A DNA stretch of 64,000 bases, taken from Ochotona curzoniae (taxonomy: Eukaryota > Chordata > Mammalia > Lagomorpha > Ochotonidae). The notes beneath the pieces are model-generated. The model had not been told where the DNA came from, made no database searches, and saw nothing but the letters and a program-made list of their open reading frames with translations. Positions 1 through 10,690 of the stretch are shown piece after piece. The first letter of the stretch is position 1. Each line of letters begins with the position of its first letter. The stretch lies in assembly GCF_017591425.1 (NCBI RefSeq), contig NW_024466307.1:4789001-4853000 (forward strand), given 5' to 3'. A program made the translations under genes and the position numbers.

Positions 1-834
1 CTGTGTAATCTTCTCATTGAGCGCATTTGGATCCTCTCTCCACAATTCTGCAACTTTGACACTGAAAAGCCAATTAACCAATTCCTTAAGATTAAAGTAG
101 AAAACTTGTAGCTCAGTTTTGTTAGAAAGTTCTAATCTCTAAGGGCTTATGAAATGATAATTTTATAATTACTTTTTGTTTAACTGAACCTAAGAAAAAT
201 GGAGTTATGCAGTTTGCATACAAAATTAGACTTTTGTTACTGAACCTGGCATTTCATAATGATTTGTGAGAAGGTAAAATCCTGGAAACGGCGCATTTCG
301 CCTTTGCCTCCCTATTACAAGTACGCTGTACACTCATAGCTCAGGAAGTATTTTTCTCTTTCAGAGATGAATCTGAGCAGAAATTCCATTTGAAATGTGA
401 GCAACTGCGTAGAAATCTGTTTTGAACTTGGCAATCCTGGGAATCAGGCTTATCAGTTGCTCTCTCAATCCTGTGGGAGAAATTTCCTATGAAAATCCTG
501 CACATGGGTTTCACTCATCAAATAACAAGTTTCAAAACTACATGCAGCAGAAACAGCTCAACTGCAGAGCTACATAAAGTTAAAGGAAATGCCATAAATC
601 CAAAATTTCTTTACCAACAATTAGTAGAACTGGCCAAAAATCCAGATTAGATGGACGATCTGAAAAACAATATCGACTGACTTAAATACAAATTATAGAA
701 TGCTACACACACTTCACAGCAAAAAACAGATTAGGAAACCATAGCTGTGATGACAGTTCTGTCCACAACATAAACAGAAAACTGAAGTGTGTTACAGATC
801 CTGAAATTTGTAAAGTTGTCATGATTTTATTCTG
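1..834. other. Unassigned AT-rich DNA
   Basis: I recognise no gene, repeat family or RNA gene here. Composition is AT-rich and frames are short and interrupted on both strands. It may be intronic or intergenic. Confidence 0.5.
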
Positions 835-1125
835 ATTTGTTTGCTGCATTTATTTAAACAACAGAGAGAGTGGGAAGGAGGAATCAAGGGAAGGGGCTAA
901 CTTCCCAAATGTCTGCAGCAACGAGGGCTGGGGAGGACCAAAGCCAGGAGCCAAGAACTTCATTATCTCACTCTCATGTGTGTCACGGACGCGAATACTG
1001 AGCTATCCTCTCGCCTGTCTCCGAGCGGCTTACAAGCAGGAAGCTGGATCAGAAGTGGAGGCGTAGGGACTACAACTGGCACTCTGACACGCATGCCAGT
1101 GCCTCGTCGGATTTAACGCAAGGTA
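835..1125 (-). mobile_element. Old CSINE, minus strand
   Basis: The block reads backwards as a diverged tRNA-derived C SINE. The left edge has the A/T tail remnant (TTTATTT) and GAGAGAG stretch. The middle keeps CCAAAGCCAGGAGCC, the complement of the conserved GGCTCCTGGCTT motif. The right part has GAAGCTGGATCAGAAGTGGAG and ends near the tRNA-like head. Divergence from the young copies is high, so this is an old insertion. No target duplication is visible. Confidence 0.75.
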
Positions 1126-3929
1126 TTCCACAAACACTGGCCTCTGCACTGTCAACTTTTATCTCAAATTGGAAAATAAAGGAAAATGGGAACATTTGTT
1201 CACAGACACATTATCACATGGTTGCAGTCTAACTGAAATGTTTTCCCTAGAGGGGAGTGTGCTGATCAACGCTAATCAATGTCAGAATCAACACTGAATC
1301 CTCACGTGAGGGCAAACGCTTACCCTTTGTTCTATTCCATGTTTCCCCTTAGCAATCAAAAAAAAAATAGATTTTATAGAACTGTTATCATAGACAACTT
1401 GGTGTGCAGTACGTTCCTTACATGCTCATGTCAGCAGGAAGAGGTGATCATTTCATTTACAGATCAATAAAGTGAGGCATAGCAATCTGTGCTTATCCAC
1501 AGTCTCACATGGACATGGCTGATGATCGGTAAAATTGAAATTGAAACTCAGACATGTCTTTTTCCAAATCATGTATAGTTCATCATATGATGACACTCAG
1601 AAACTTATGGTTTTATTATTTTAAAATCATGCCCTATGACAAAGATGTTTCAGAAATTCTCAGGCATTCATTATTTCACTGCACTTCTTTACTGTATCTT
1701 CATTACTGTATCTTCATTACTATTTTGTGCACTTTAGTCATTAATATTAGTTGTGAAAAAAAGGATCTTAAGTTTTATTTTATACAATGTAGACAGACAA
1801 CATTATTACTATATTTGGTCTTGTTTGCATTTTTATTGTCTTTCTTCCAGAGAAGACTCTCTAAAGTGAAACTATTGAGCTAAAATTTGCCTATGTTCCT
1901 CGTTGGAAATATATATTGCTTTCCATGAGGTTAAGTCCTAAGATCCTTGCATTTCCCATCAATGTTATTTTCCTCTCCTCGCCTTTTTTTTTTTCCTGGC
2001 AATATTTTTTCCTTGACTTGCCAAACAGATGTACTGATATGATGCCCAGAGAACATCAAGTACTATTATATACTGTTTAGATGTATGTGTGCTTTCGTCT
2101 ATTCAAAGGATTAATAAGCTACAAAGATTGCTGAAAATCAATGCTATTATGAAAGATATATATGTCTTTGGCCTACTTTCATTTACATACTTAATATTAA
2201 ACTAAAAATAATACCGTTTCCTACACTTCCCAGAATGTAAAGCTTAGAACAAAGACTAAAGAATTTGTTCCTAGGGTCTTCCACTAGTGTAAGGGGACAG
2301 AAATAAGGGGGAAGAGAGTGAAGCAGACTGCTGTTCTTGGGTTGAAAACTGGAAAGCTGGTTGATCTCACAGGACTTGAGGGAGTGATGGAAGATATTAA
2401 CCCACCCTGGTAGGAACACATGATTCCTACCACTTGTTCAAATTTTCTACCACAGCATATCCACTCCTTGCACCACCAGGAGGCATGCACTGGGGTCTGG
2501 TCACTTTGAGGTGGTCAAGAGGCTGAGACCTCATGAGGATGCTGACACGCGAGGCCTGTTGTGTTTGGATAGCTGCCACAGCAGTGGGGCTACAAGCAAT
2601 GTAGTGGTCCTAAATGTCTGACAAGCTGACCTGACCCCCCAAAATTCTGAGTATGAAACAAATAAACTTCTACAAATTTGAAAAAATTTCCCCTTTAACT
2701 TGTACATTAAAAATGACAGATTTTTTTTCACCAAAATGAAAAATGCCTTATAATGTTAGTCTCTGTCCTTCAAAAAGTACACTGTTAAATCAAAATTGTA
2801 TATTCTCAATTTTCTATTTATTCTGGAGTTGGGGGAGTGAAAAATATGAGATGTTAAAGAAATATTCTCACCTAAAGCCAAATGCTTAAATAATTCCTAG
2901 GATTTCTTTCACATAACTTACAAAAAGAAAAAGAAAAAACACTGTCTTTATCAATAGGTTGTGTCACAATCTTTTTATCTTCTCTCCTCATAAATACAGG
3001 CTTCACGCTGAGAATTCAATTCGGATATAAATGATATGTAACACATTTCAGCATAGTCACATTGCTGAGAACAAATTTCACAGCTGGAATAAAATGTCTT
3101 TTATTGATAATGAAATATAAACATGATGGCTATCATTCTGGAGATAAAATATAGGTAGGTTTTCAGTAGGGAAACAAAAGGCTATTCTTGAAAATATCAG
3201 GGTTTTTTTTTTTTTTTGAAAAGTGAATAAATCTGAATTAAGATCAGATAAGGTCTACTAACTTTTACCATATTAAGTGAATGATGATGATGTCATGCTG
3301 TTAACTAATACATATAACCAGATGCCTAAACATAATTCACTGTAAATTCACTTATTCCATTGATTTTGTCCTCTAAATATTTTTTCTGGCTTAAATACAA
3401 TTTAGTAATAGTACATGTAAATGGATTTTTTTTTCTAATTTCACACACACTAGAAACAGACTTTAGAAAGATGGAATTTGTATTTTGTTAACTACAATAC
3501 TGTCCTGGGCATATGCTTTTTGTTTGTTTTAATCTGGAATTCTGAAACACAATTCAAGATAACAGGCATGTGCTGACTGAACAGTGAGACTCAAGGATAA
3601 AGTCAACTAGGGAGCATGGGTTTACATAGGTGGCCATGAGGTTTAATCTTAAGACATGTGCCTTTCTACCAGTTGAACAGCTGAGCTTCTGCAGGATTTG
3701 CACAGGTAAGTCACCACCCCTGTTTCTTCTCCCACGTTCTGGGGAGCTCACCAGGATACACACTCGAGAGACAAAGGGTATAAAGGAGTTTTTCACTTCG
3801 AAGCACCATCACAGGCAGTGCAGAGGAGCAGTGGAAGAAGTAATTACTCCACAACTTTTCTCAGAGAAACTGGGAGGAAGAAGAAAATTAACTAAGAGTG
3901 AAATTGTTAATAACTGTATCTAATGGAAA
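1126..3929. other. Unassigned DNA with short tandem duplication
   Basis: No recognisable gene. A 15-bp unit (TACTGTATCTTCATT) is duplicated in tandem near 1690-1719, and there are T-rich runs near 1986-1998 and 3204-3217. An exact splice-donor consensus CAG|GTAAGT lies at 3703-3711, but no convincing exon can be built around it. The open frame at 1554-1883 (109 codons) is AT-driven and rich in Leu, Phe, Tyr and Ile, as expected by chance. Confidence 0.5.
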
Positions 3930-4129
3930 GAAAACAAGCAAATTAAAGTACCTATGCATGTAGTTAACAGATAAAATAGTGCCTACTGTATCTACTTCAG
4001 CACATACCCTATAGAAGTATAAGTAAAATAAAATGATGTGAAGTCAAAGCAAAAATTTACAGCACCATGGAGTCAACAAGCAGGCCACTGAATAACCAAC
4101 ACATGGGTGAAAAAAACATAAAAGCCCGT

Positions 4130-4560
4130 TGGAAGACATGATGCCACCATGCGATCCATGAGCCAGCAATGAATTTGACAAGAGAACAGAAACTATTTGG
4201 AAGAAATGAAAATGAAAACAAACACATCAAAACTTAGCATAGTAAAGGTGTAATAGAGACTATCATATTCAGATGTGAAGATACAATGCAGTATGCATCT
4301 CTACTTCCAAATCAATGATAGATTCCCAGTGAAACTGTTGGACATACATACAGACAATGGGATGCTGGACCATATGACATTGTGTGTACCAGCAATGTTG
4401 GAAAACAAATAACAGATTAATAAACTTATGACTGCTTATGAAAGACTATACTATTGTAATACTATGGGGAAAATCAGGGTGTCAGATTGGAGGTGGTGTG
4501 AAACCCAAATCCTATGGAATTGTACCATAAATCAAAATAAATAAAGTAGTGTATTCAGAG
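4130..4560 (+). mobile_element. L1-like 3' end, copy 1
   Basis: The segment 4250-4555 is closely related to the repeat at 5278-5925. Both carry GAGACTATCATAT, CCAGATGTG-like text and GAAACTGTT in the same order, followed by ATGCTGGAC, a CCTATGG block and an A-rich AATAAA-type tail. The purine-rich CCTATGG...ATAAA ending resembles the 3' UTR of lagomorph L1. Just upstream (4190-4248) a broken frame reads KQTHQNLA, like the linker of L1 ORF2 between endonuclease and reverse transcriptase. I infer a 5'-truncated or internally deleted L1. The exact family is not certain. Confidence 0.55.
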
Positions 4561-5110
4561 AAAAATAATACATTGGTTTCTTGCCTGTAATTCTGTCAGA
4601 CTTTCAAGTTAGCAAAGTTCCATACAAATGATCATCCTAAACTTTAAGGTACACTGAAACAAGCTTTCCTTTGTCTTTGAAAGTGAAATAAAATTCTTCC
4701 ACAGTAAAGAAAAGCTCAAAGAATATGCCTCTTCCAAATATGTACTACAAACAATAAAGATGTTAACTTGACAGAAGAAAAAAGGAATAGCACCCATCAA
4801 AATCAAAATGTGAAGAACATCCCAGTAAAATAACAACAGAAGACTAACTCAATGAACAACCCACTGCTAAAATGACAGGACCAAATTACCATGTATTCAT
4901 ATTGATCCTGAATGTAAATGGCTTAAGCTTATCAATCAAAGATCATAGATTAATAGACTGGATTAACATAGCAAAATTCATCTCTTTGTTGCTACAAGAG
5001 ACATATCTCACCAACAAATACCAATGGAAACTATATCTCATAGATTTCGATTTTTTTTTTAGTTTCATCTCTTCAAAACATTTTCTCATTAAATTCTTCA
5101 CTGACTCATA
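4561..5110 (+). mobile_element. L1 fragment: ORF1 end to ORF2 start
   Basis: Text around 4640-4740 follows the L1 ORF1 C-terminal region (a GAAATAAAATTCTTCC block, then AAAGCTCAAAGAA). An ATG at 4872 then opens a 79-codon frame beginning MTGPN. It contains NVNGLSLSIKDHRLIDWIN and LQETYL, matching the start of the L1 ORF2 endonuclease domain, including the LQET block that holds an active-site Glu. The frame ends at 5111 and the reverse transcriptase is absent, so it is dead. Orientation is plus. The divergence suggests an old mammalian L1 rather than a recent one. Confidence 0.8.
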
Positions 5111-5277
5111 AATCATACAGTAGCATCACTCTCTTCTAGAAGGTTTTTTATTTTCTTTTTTGTTTCTTCAGTGACACATAAGTCATTCAGTTGCATGTTA
5201 TTTAACTTCATGACATTTTTAATTTCTTTTTCTTCTGCCTGTTGTTGATTTAGTTTTGTGGCTTTTCATTTAACGGG
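5111..5277. mobile_element. T-rich segment, possibly L1 5'-end derived
   Basis: This holds phrases such as CAGTGACACATAAGTCATTC, GTTATTTAACTTCATG and TTGTTGATTTAGTTTTGTGG. They resemble a segment found in 5' regions of old mammalian L1 elements. A shorter related phrase (TTCACTGACTCATAAATCAT) at 5096-5115 suggests a partial internal duplication. Assignment is by memory only. Confidence 0.35.
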
Positions 5278-5471
5278 ATGCATAGTAACTGTGTAATGGA
5301 GACTATCATATCCAGATGTGAGGACACAATGCATTTCTACTTTCAGACCAAAGATGGGCTCCCAATGAAACTGTTTACTATATATCTTGACAACAGAATG
5401 CTGGACTCTGTCATTGTCCATGCCTGCAAAGATGGACATATGACTGTTTATGAAGAACCATACTATAGTAT

Positions 5472-5818
5472 TGCTCGCTGTTCTGCAGTGGTGGACTTGG
5501 GGCACAGAGCCTGAAATAATGTGCATGGACTACCGTGTTGGTGAGATAGCCGAAGTTTATTAGAGGCATCAGGCTTTTATAGACTAAGGCTCACATAAGA
5601 TAAGGGAGGATTATTGAGGAGCTTACATAGTTCCCATAAACCTTTCCATGGAACCCATCAATTGCTTCCACACCCTTATTTGAAACTTTTTGGTTTGTAT
5701 ATCCAATCAAGTGTCCTCATACAGATGATATCCAATCAGTTGTTCTCATACAAATGATACTCTATCAATTGTCATCCTATGTTTGCTGTCCTTCTACGAA
5801 TCACAATGTCCCCCTACA
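5472..5818 (-). mobile_element. Solo ERV LTR, class II-like, minus strand
   Basis: Read on the minus strand this 347-bp block starts TGTAGGGGGACA and ends GCGAGCA, the TG...CA ends of a retroviral LTR. It is flanked by a 6-bp target duplication with one mismatch: TAGTAT at 5466-5471 and TAGTAA at 5819-5824. Six bases is typical of betaretrovirus-like (class II) ERVs. On the minus strand a TATAAAA box (5575-5581) and an AATAAAC polyadenylation signal (5555-5561) lie close together. U3 holds a 29-bp tandem repeat. No internal genes remain, so it is a solo LTR. Confidence 0.8.
5701..5787 (-). repeat. 29-bp tandem repeat in LTR U3
   Basis: There are three consecutive units of 29 bp: 5701-5729, 5730-5758 and a more diverged 5759-5787. 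Each contains an ATCCAATCA-like core followed by TCATAC and ATGAT. They fall in U3 of the solo LTR and each of the first two carries a CCAAT pentamer. Repeats here commonly act as enhancer modules, but that is inference. Confidence 0.75.
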
Positions 5819-5925
5819 TAGTAATAATACAGGGGAACTCAATGGTCGGATGACTTGGGGAGAAGGGAAATCCCAAGGCCTATGGGACTGTATCATAAAA
5901 TGATAATAATAATAATATAAAGAAT

Positions 5926-6499
5926 GGTTTAAAAAAGAGAGAAGAGGAAGGAGATGTTACTTGGGGTAATATTGAGAGTTGCTGGTGAGTCTTGGTTTGA
6001 AGCAACTTTCCAATAAACTCTGCCCAGGAACAGGTGAGAGAGGATTCCAGGAGGCAGAGGCCAGATTGTGTGGGAGGTGATGCCAAGAGCAAGGAAAGTG
6101 AATGAGTTGATTGCTGCTGGGGGAGTCCAGCATGAAACCCCACCCAACAATCCCCAGATTTCCTGGACTGGTCTCCATCACTTCCTCACACAGAAGGAGA
6201 GCATGTGTCGTTTGAAAGACTTCCCCCATGCTCTTCTAGGGTGAACATCACTGCCCCTGGGTCTCATTTTTACAAAGGTCTAAGTGATCTAGGTATTGCA
6301 GGATAAGTAGGTGTTGGAGTGGAGAGTAAGCAGCCCATTTCCAGACCAAGAGATCCAACATAGTTCTCCTAGATGCCACAGTCTGAGAAGTTGTTAGGAA
6401 ATTGGCTATTTTTCAATAAAACAGTATTTTCAATAGCATCTGTGTATTCATTCTTTCATATTTCATAAAATATGTATGTATATATGTATGTATGTATGA
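5926..6499. other. Unassigned DNA with short TATG repeats
   Basis: No gene recognised. From about 5940 to 6250 the sequence is somewhat more GC-rich, with open minus-strand frames of 73-90 codons that match nothing I know. A small (TATG)n-like stretch occupies about 6470-6497 and abuts the following SINE tail. Confidence 0.45.
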
Positions 6500-6791
6500 T
6501 TGTATTTATTATTTGAAAAGCAGCTTTTACAGAGAGAAAGAAATAGAGAGAGAGATCATCTTCCACCTGCTGGTTCACTCCGCACATGAACGCAATGGCC
6601 AGGGCCAAACTGATCTGAAGCTAGGAGCTAGGAGCTTCTTCCAGGTTTCCCTCTCATGAGTACAGGGTCTCAAAGACTTGGGCCTTCCTCTGCTGTTTTC
6701 TCAGAGTATAAGCAGAAAGCTGGGTTGAAAGCAGAGCATCTGGGACATGAACTAGCCCAGGGCCTAGTATTAGCATGCTGTGCTGGGCCCC
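6500..6791 (-). mobile_element. Old CSINE, minus strand
   Basis: The left end has the AT tail and CAGAGAGAAAGAAATAGAGAG. Then come ATCTTCCACCTGCTGGTTCACTCC reduced to pieces, GATCTGAAGC, CTTCTTCCAGGTTTCCC, ACAGGGTCTCAAAGACTTGG and finally TGCTGTGCTGGGCCC, the complement of the GGGCCNGCNC head. All are CSINE landmarks in reverse order. Divergence is high. Confidence 0.85.
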
Positions 6792-7084
6792 TAGTGTACT
6801 CATTCCTACATTTCTCCTCTATATCAGAATCCAGAGTGGGAAACAGGACTGGGGCTTCATCTCCCAACACTCCCAAAAGAGCGATGCTTTCTTTGCTCAG
6901 CAGTAAAATCTTAAACACTTAGATCTGATAAAACATCATCACGAAGTGACTTTACTGCCTTGCACAACCGCCTGACTGGAACTTCCAGACTCTCATATGA
7001 AATGATTTACATGCTTTTAGGAATCTCTAAGCATATCATGAAAACACTATCCACATATTTTAAAAATATATCGCACTAAAACTT
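6792..7084. other. Unassigned spacer between SINEs
   Basis: An AT-rich spacer with no recognisable feature. Confidence 0.4.
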
Positions 7085-7418
7085 TTTTAAATTATATTTT
7101 TCAAAGTATCTTATGCTTTATTACTATTATTATTTGAAGTACAGAGAGGAAGAAAAAAAGAAGACACTTCCTTCACTGGTTTACAGTAGTTAAAACCAGG
7201 CATGGATAGCAGGGAGTTAAGAATACAGCCGGGATCTGCCTCATGAGTGCAGGGACTCAACTCCATGGGCTGTCACGTGCTTCTTCCGCAGGTCTACAGC
7301 AGCAGTAAGCTGGAGTCAGCAGCAGAAGCCAGGCACCGAATCCAGGTACACACAACTGGAACACAAAGCTTTAATCGGCATCGGGAGCACTAGGCTACAA
7401 TCCCACCACTCCACAACA
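7085..7418 (-). mobile_element. Old CSINE, minus strand
   Basis: Reverse-oriented landmarks are CAGAGAGGAAG, CCTTCACTGGTTTACAG, TGCAGGGACTCAACTCCATGGG, CTTCTTCCGCAGGTC, AGTAAGCTGGAGTCAGCAGC and, at the right edge, AGCACTAGGCTACAATCCCACCAC. Strongly diverged. Confidence 0.75.
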
Positions 7419-7539
7419 ATTGTTCAAGGTGTCCATATCTGTATATACATAATGTAAAATTATATGAATGATACAGCAATTTACACACGTGTGTGCAAAT
7501 GGCTTAGATTTGCAGTAAAGTTTGAAAAATCAGTGGCTC

Positions 7540-7835
7540 ACAAAGAAAATGTTTTATCATTTATTAGGAAACCCACAGCAGATGCTGTGTCCGGGGAGAG
7601 GCTGTTTCTGGTTACGCACAGCTGTCTTCCTCTCTCGCACTGCAGAGAGCAGAAGCAGAGGGAGTTCTTCTGTCTCCTCTCATAAGGCCCGTGATCCTAT
7701 TTGTGATGACAAAACCCTCCTAATCTAATTACCTCCTGAAGGCCCCATTCCAGCATCGTTCTTGGAGGCAAGATTTAATATGTAATCTCAAAGGGATATA
7801 AATATGCAATCTATACCAATCCTTAGCTCCGTAGT
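7540..7835 (+). repeat. Ancient mammalian interspersed repeat, copy 1
   Basis: The stretch contains TAATCTAATTACCTCCTGAA, GGCCCCATTCC and a GGAGGCAAGATTT block. It follows the order of a very common old mammalian repeat whose end reads CCTAATTACCTCC...AAAGGCCCC...TTGGGGGTTAGG...CAACATATGAATTT. The upstream part (CTGTTTCTGGTTACGCACAG, CTGTCTTCCTCTC) also fits that element. A second copy lies at 37905-38262. I do not name the family with confidence. Confidence 0.55.
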
Positions 7836-8744
7836 TTGCTTAATTCCATATCTAGTTTCAAACTTTCTAAATTATACTATCTCCCAGATGTGTCAAATTC
7901 AATGTCTTCACTCCCAGTCTTCTAGTAATATTCCTTTTGGGAGGGGGGGCTGGATATTTGAGTTCATATGAAAATCTCTTTTTCACGATTGGTCAGATTT
8001 TGACAAACCTATGATGATGTTTTATAAAACTGTAAAGGTAATTTGATTCTAGTTAGGTAAACGCTAAGTTATGCAGTACCTATTTCTGGGTTTTAGGGAA
8101 ACTATTCGAAAGAGGAATTGCTATTTCGCTAGAGTAACACCAAGCGCAATACTGTAACTCCAGAAGCAGTGAGGTGTATTAAAAGAAACAAGGCTTTTTC
8201 CCCATTTTGGAACCAAGAAACACATGTTTCTTTCTCGATGTGGAGGCTGTGTCTGCCGGTGAGTCTGCTGCCACCGCGGTACTGAGGAGGCTGGACATGG
8301 AGCTGGTCTCCATTACTATAAACAAACAGTGCCCTCAAAGAGAAGCTGGATGCTGGGGTTGAACAGTACCGCCCTCCAGAGGTCACGTTCTGCAATGCAC
8401 CAGAACAAATGCAGCCTGATCACAACTCACGGTGTATTTCAGAAAAAATTACAGTACATGTGAAGTGGGGGGGAATGTCACCCTCAGCGTGCCAGTCAGC
8501 TGCAGCTGGCATTACAATCTAGCCCAGTCATGACTCCAATACCAGCAGCCCAGGACTCTGATCTCAAGCAAAGTCATGTGCTGCTTGGGTCTCTCTTCCT
8601 GACTTGCCGGCTTGCGTGCCTCACAGAGCACATGCAAATGCTGGGCTCCGTTTTTCTTCTTAGAAAGGCACCAGATCTACTGACCGGACACTCAGCCTTA
8701 TGACCTCATCTCACCTTGGCCATCTCTTCGTAACACTCAGTTTA
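7836..8744. other. Unassigned DNA, locally GC-richer
   Basis: No gene recognised. From about 8215 to 8640 GC content rises, and a minus-strand frame of 88 codons (8129-8395) matches nothing I know. A donor-like CCG|GTGAGT occurs near 8260 without a partner acceptor. It may be an unrecognised LTR or repeat. Confidence 0.4.
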
Positions 8745-9072
8745 GGGCCTGGAGCTGTGGCCTAGTGGCTAAAATCCTCGCCTTGAACGCGCCAGGATCC
8801 GGAGCCGGTTCTAATCCCAGTAGTTCCACTTCCCATCCAGCTCCCTGCCTGTGGCCTGGGAAAGCAGTCAAGGACAGCCCAAAGCTTTGGGACCCTGCAC
8901 TTGCATGCGGGACCCAGAAGAAGTTCCTGGATCCTGGCTTCGGATCGGCATAGTACTGGCCATTGTGGTCACTTGTGGACTGAATCATCGGACGGAAGAA
9001 CTTCCTCTCTGTCTCCTCCTCTCTGTATATCTGACTTTGTAATAAAATTTTTTTAAAAATTAAAGAAAAAAG
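8745..9072 (+). mobile_element. CSINE, pika-type, plus strand
   Basis: The head is GGGCCTGGAGCTGTGGCCTA. The RNA polymerase III A box (TGGCCTAGTGG, about 8758-8768) and B box (GGTTCTAATCC, about 8807-8817) are intact. The body has GGCCTGGGAAAGCAGTCAAG and CTTCCTCTCTGTCTCCTCC. The tail is CTGACTTTGTAATAAAA followed by A/T-rich sequence. It is little diverged and so relatively young. Confidence 0.92.
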
Positions 9073-10595
9073 ACTCTGGGTTTAGTTCCAACCTCAGAAC
9101 ATCACGGGAGCAGTTACAATATTAAAATTGTGGCAATAAATAAAAGGCTTTTAGCTGCAACAAAGGGCTCCTTGAGGCTGGACTGCAAACAGACCACTGG
9201 AGACAAAGTTCCAAATGAAAACTTATTGCTCACAATTTAGGAAAGATCAAGCACAGAAATTCCAATAGCATGTTGTGCCCTATGAGATAATTTACATGGA
9301 TGATATTATGCAGAGTTACATAAAAGCTGAGTTTACTGTACTTTAGATGAACTAATAAGGTGAACATGAATACATTCCAAACCATCAATATCTTTAAGTT
9401 AGAAAGGCTTTACACAATCTACTGCCAAGGAAAGGAATTGAAAAACTTGAGCCATAGACTGCTGAAGGGAAATGACCAGATTTCTCAGAATGGCAGATAA
9501 ATATCTAGGGAGCTTGTGTTCAATGCAGCCTTATAAAGCTAGCAATAAAACATTGGAACACATAAACAAACTTCGGTCAACAACAACAAAAAAGGCACGT
9601 CAGAAGATAAGGACAACAGATTTTTCTTTGACATTCTCACCCTTTGCTCCCCCTACAGATGAAGCACTTTCTCCTCAAGTCTGTAAGTTTCAGACCCTAA
9701 ACCACACTACCATTCAATTCTCATAAAAATCCACAAACATTGTTATTTTAGAAAAGAGAAAAATTAGCAAAACCATGTTTTATTCCATGTTATTTTAATC
9801 TGTTCCCAAATCAATATTAATTTGCAAATTTCTTAAAGTACTTTGTCAAAAAAATTGGAAAACCTTAGCTTTTCATGGCTGTCACTGTATTTCTCAATTC
9901 ATAGCAATGTTTGTTATGGTTAGGTCATATGATTGCAAATTAATGCCTTTATCCCACTGTCACGAAGCCTTTTGATTGCTTAATTTTCTTCTACACACAG
10001 GCAAGGTGCGCTCCCACTCAAACAGTAGCCTAGCAACTGTAAATCTCGAGAACATTCTATGATTAATTTAAAACAAGATCACCCCCTCCACTCTGAGGAC
10101 ACTGCTAGAAAGCTCTGTAAATGACGAAAGGCAATCACTTCTACTTACTATTTAGTTTTCAACTTTAAGTAGACAAGAACTTTGATTCAAAGTCCAGGGA
10201 AATCAAATCTCCATTTAAGGGAGTATCCAACACACCAAACTCCAAGAATGAAGCAGTTTGCATTCTAACAGACAGTAATCCCATCCCCTGGTTTCTGGAT
10301 TTGTTCAAGTTAGGTAATAAAATAAGCATACACAGGCCAACACATTTTGTTAGTGAAAGTAATTATGTAGTGCACTCAAAATTTATATCAGTAGAGAGAA
10401 AGAAGGCTGATGTCCCTAATTACATAGAAAAATGCACTCTTAAGTTATCTCAGCGTTAAAATTAATTTGGATAATTACCATAAATACCAATATGTTAGAA
10501 TAGAAAGTGATGTATATTTTACAAATTTTCTCCAAGAAAATGAGACTGTTACAGATGAAATGTTGGACTCCATTACATTTAAATTTCAGATTAAA
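9073..10595. other. Unassigned AT-rich DNA
   Basis: No repeat or gene recognised. The 84-codon frame at 9472-9726 has no recognisable domain. Homeobox-like TAATTA cores are scattered through the block, but this is expected at such AT content. Confidence 0.45.
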
Positions 10596-10690
10596 AAAAT
10601 CTGTCTTAGCGCAAGGGTTGTGGTAGAGCAGGTCCTGATGGAACTCTGTCTCTCGCCCTCTTTGTAACTCTGCCTTTCAAGTATTTATAA
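10596..10690 (+). mobile_element. CSINE fragment with internal deletion
   Basis: A head-like AGCGCAAGGGTTGTGGTAGA is joined directly to a 3' segment GGAACTCTGTCTCTCGCCCT, followed by TTTGTAACTCTGCCTTTCAA. The 3' segment is the usual CSINE2 ending. About 200 bp of the body is missing. Confidence 0.6.

Larger units (their letters stand above)
5278..5925 (+). mobile_element. L1-like 3' end, copy 2, split by an LTR
   Basis: This is a second, better-preserved copy of the repeat at 4250-4555, in the same orientation. The first half is 5278-5471 and the second half resumes at 5819 with TAGTAATAATACAGGGGAAC. It ends in the purine-rich GAGAAGGGAAATCCCAAGG block, CCTATGGGACTGTATCATAA and an (AAT)n tail near 5896-5920. 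The halves are separated by the solo LTR at 5472-5818. An open frame of 78 codons through the first half is not a known protein and is explained by the repeat. Confidence 0.7.

Noticed and set aside
3700..3715. Perfect splice donor CAG|GTAAGT
   Set aside because: No convincing acceptor or coding frame upstream. A single consensus donor is expected by chance in this length.
3960..4010. U6 snRNA-like phrase CTTCAGCACATAC
   Set aside because: Only about a dozen bases match and the rest of U6 does not follow.
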